64,000 bases of DNA from an uncultured Lachnospiraceae bacterium (GTDB taxonomy: Bacteria > Bacillota > Clostridia > Lachnospirales > Lachnospiraceae): positions 62,001 through 126,000 of the forward strand of contig CANREB010000001.1 in assembly GCA_947629525.1 (NCBI GenBank), in the 5' to 3' direction. The translations under genes were made by a program, and so were the position numbers. Every line of letters begins with the position of its first letter. The first letter of the stretch is position 1. Below, one piece after another: positions 62,064 through 64,000 of this stretch. The notes below the pieces were generated by a model, which was given only the letters and a program-made list of their open reading frames with translations, had not been told where the DNA came from and did not search any database.

Positions 62064-63267
62064 AATCTGCCCCGCTTTGTCGATCAATTATACTCTTATA
62101 CAGCCGATCAAGCTTTAATGCTATAGCTTCTCCGGAAAAATTTTCTTTGGCATATTCCGCGATCTTCTCCGCCTGATACACATTCTCTCCGTTTTCATAA
62201 ATATCCGCGATCCTTCTTATCGCCGCTGCCAGTTCCCACTTATTATCCGGTTCTATGAGAATTCCGTTAAAATCTTTAACAAAGTCATCAGGTCCTCCGT
62301 TTGCCGCCGCTATGACAGGTTTCCCGCATGCCATTGCCTCAATGTATACAACGCCAAAAGTTTCATATCGGCTGGGTAATACAAAACAGTCACACCTTTG
62401 CATCTGTTCTGCCACCCTATCCCTTTCCAGCGGTCCGATAAGTTCCACACTGTCGGAAATACCGTATTTATCTATCCACTCCACAACTTTTTTTGATGCT
62501 TTTCCGCCGCCGCCAATGGTTAATCTGACGTTTTTATTTTCCGAAACGATACCAGCCCATACTTCCAGTAATATGTCTATACCCTTTTTGTACAACTGCG
62601 CTTCCTCTTCCATATAACATATTGTAAGGAAAGAACACTTGTTATCTTTATCAGTCTTACTGCCCTTACGCGGCAGGCAAAATCTATCGCAGTCTGTCAC
62701 ATTGCCAATCACCTCGATATTTGCCGTATAGCTGCCAAGCAGCTTTCTGAATGCCCCACTGACACATATGACTTTTGAGGCATTTCTAAACGCATCGGCT
62801 ATATAAGCGTCGTTTTTTTTGCTGATCTTATCTCTGTGAAGCTGAAAGATCGTGGCATGCTCAGTGATAACATATGGTATTTTTGTTTTCCGTGACAGCT
62901 GCATCGCGGAATATCCCGCCCATATGCAGCAGTGCGCATGAATAATTTCTATATTTTTTTTATCCGATAAATATTTATCGTACAATTCCAAAACAGCTTT
63001 CGCAAATGCTTCCCTGTGTCCTTCTATTCCATGTTTCAAAGGGCATAACACACGTTTACGATATATATTTATACCCTGCAGATCTTCTATCTCTTTCTCA
63101 CTGTAATTAATGTACTCTTTAATACATTTCACAGAATAAGTATCACAATATATGACAGTTACATCATGACCTGCATTTTTCAATGCTTCCGCCTGTTCCC
63201 AAAAGAAGCTTCCGAGCGTCGGACGCTGTGTTGTCCTGAAAAACGCAGGAATTATTAAAATATTCAT
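62056..63267 (-). CDS. GT4 family glycosyltransferase
   Basis: 403 residues. IPAFFRTTQRPTLGSFFWEQAEAL has the family acceptor loop, IIHAHCCIWAGYSAMQ and YVITEHATIFQLHRDK are the next blocks, and LPSRYETFGVVYIEAMACGKPVIAAANGG-type sequence near 310 holds the E-x7-E donor site. It overlaps the upstream GT2 gene by ATGA (63264-63267). AAGGAT precedes the ATG at 63267. Specificity is unknown. Confidence 0.93.
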   Translation of the reverse strand: MNILIIPAFFRTTQRPTLGSFFWEQAEALKNAGHDVTVIYCDTYSVKCIKEYINYSEKEIEDLQGINIYRKRVLCPLKHGIEGHREAFAKAVLELYDKYLSDKKNIEIIHAHCCIWAGYSAMQLSRKTKIPYVITEHATIFQLHRDKISKKNDAYIADAFRNASKVICVSGAFRKLLGSYTANIEVIGNVTDCDRFCLPRKGSKTDKDNKCSFLTICYMEEEAQLYKKGIDILLEVWAGIVSENKNVRLTIGGGGKASKKVVEWIDKYGISDSVELIGPLERDRVAEQMQRCDCFVLPSRYETFGVVYIEAMACGKPVIAAANGGPDDFVKDFNGILIEPDNKWELAAAIRRIADIYENGENVYQAEKIAEYAKENFSGEAIALKLDRLYKSIIDRQSGADYV

Positions 63268-64000
63268 CGGTCATATCCTTTTTTTAACAATATTTTTATC
63301 CAATATCTTGACTGCTTCAGAGCTTCCCATCCCATCTTATTTTGGAACATATACCAAAATTTTAGCCGGAAGAACATTTTCGCTTCTGTCATTTTAAGCA
63401 GCGGCATGGATGACCCTGTGACAGAATTGCTTGAAATCCTATAATATATTAGCTTTTTATCCAGTAATCCAAACTTGAAGCCTTTTGTCAGTATTTTCAG
63501 ATTTATCGGATAATCCTCCATTAATCTGTACGCTTCATCAAATCCTTTGCACTTTTTTAACACCTCTATAGGGTAAAAAGACGCGGCAGGCGCAACTATC
63601 CTGTTTTTTATCAATAATTGCTTTAACTGCTCTTTAGGTTCAAGCAGGGCAAACTTATAACACTCCTCACAATAATTGTTCACTGGTGAAAGGTCACATA
63701 TGTCATCTGAAAACAGTTCAACACGGGCAATAGGCACAGTATCTGCATTATCCTCGCAATATTTGACATACTCCTGTGCCGCGTCCGGTGTCATGCAGTC
63801 ATCTGCCGCCAAAAAACAGGCATATTGTCCTGTAACCTCCTTTAAAGCCCTATTGTTACTTCCCGATATTCCGGTATTTATATCCGATGCGATCAATTTC
63901 GCACGCAAAAATTTATGCCCGTTTTCTTTGAGCCACTCTTTACATATGCTGACCGTATCATCACTTGACTTATCATCGCTGATTATAAGTTCTATGTCAG
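63264..64000 (-). CDS. GT2 family glycosyltransferase, 5' end cut by the window
   Basis: The frame stays open to the window edge at 64000, so the N-terminus is missing. The visible part starts DIELIISDDKSSDDTV, the nucleotide-binding block, and continues with GISGSNNRALKEVTG and FLAADDCMTPD (metal site). A late segment YRISSNSVTG is common in family 2 enzymes. It is the most upstream gene of the leftward run, so the promoter of this block is outside the window. Confidence 0.88.
   Translation of the reverse strand, partial: DIELIISDDKSSDDTVSICKEWLKENGHKFLRAKLIASDINTGISGSNNRALKEVTGQYACFLAADDCMTPDAAQEYVKYCEDNADTVPIARVELFSDDICDLSPVNNYCEECYKFALLEPKEQLKQLLIKNRIVAPAASFYPIEVLKKCKGFDEAYRLMEDYPINLKILTKGFKFGLLDKKLIYYRISSNSVTGSSMPLLKMTEAKMFFRLKFWYMFQNKMGWEALKQSRYWIKILLKKGYDR

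Noticed and set aside
1..64000. CRISPR arrays, tRNA or rRNA genes, insertion sequences or phage genes
   Set aside because: No regularly spaced repeats, RNA gene signatures, transposase or integrase motifs were seen.

Overview
The window reads as one very large surface-glycan biosynthesis locus from a low-to-moderate GC Gram-positive bacterium, most likely a clostridium of the Lachnospiraceae type. This is an inference from the strong GGAGG-type ribosome binding sites, the A/T-rich promoters, and families common in Firmicutes glycan loci (YfhO, DUF6020, DUF6311, DUF2304, GT-D/DUF1792). I see no lipopolysaccharide-specific gene, no rRNA, tRNA, CRISPR array, transposase or phage gene. About 55 genes fill the window almost without gaps. 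All lie on the minus strand except a four-gene plus-strand operon at 33.4-36.0 kb.

Layout, left to right (minus-strand transcription runs right to left). 1-7.3 kb: glycosyltransferases (GT2, GT4, GT2, GT8, a GtrB-like polyprenyl-phosphate GT2), a hydrolase-like protein and ABC flippase 1, with their own internal promoter at about 7.39 kb. 7.4-12.4 kb: a sugar-modification module of an SDR epimerase, a thiamine-diphosphate carboligase, a HAD phosphatase and a two-domain aldolase protein. 12.4-21.4 kb: a GT-C membrane protein, two fucosyltransferase-like RGTD proteins flanking ABC flippase 2, a membrane-anchored GT8, and a YfhO gene broken by two frameshifts, one of them in a G10 tract. 21.4-25.1 kb: a second two-domain aldolase, a CMP-sugar-type cytidylyltransferase and a CDP-glycerol-transferase-like protein. 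25.2-33.1 kb: two GT4s, an asparagine-synthase-like protein and four enzymes matching WbpE/D/B/I, the route to UDP-2,3-diacetamido-mannuronate, behind a near-consensus promoter. 33.4-36.0 kb (plus strand): a WbpG-like amidotransferase, a 33-residue ORF, and HisH and HisF paralogues. 36.0-64.0 kb: many glycosyltransferases of families 2, 4, 61 and GT-D, seven large GT-C-like membrane proteins, a GT2/DUF2304 pair, a FemAB-like transferase, ABC flippase 3 and an FdtA/FdtB pair for a dTDP-3-amino-3,6-dideoxyhexose.

Together the genes make several unusual activated sugars: UDP-ManNAc3NAcA, probably converted to its acetamidino form; a dTDP-3-amino-6-deoxyhexose; and possibly a CMP-activated ulosonate and a branched sugar. 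They assemble these on a lipid carrier, flip the product with PglK-type ABC transporters, and add further sugars outside the membrane with polyprenyl-phosphate-sugar-dependent GT-C enzymes. UDP-GlcNAc 6-dehydrogenase, the RmlAB enzymes and the initiating phosphoglycosyltransferase are not in the window and must be elsewhere.

The most unusual points are two paralogous proteins fusing a pyruvate-aldolase-like barrel to a MAF/DUF115-like domain, one next to a cytidylyltransferase; a candidate phase-variable G tract in YfhO; a HisF paralogue lacking the first catalytic aspartate; and three flippases in one locus. All family calls were made by reading the sequence without database searches.
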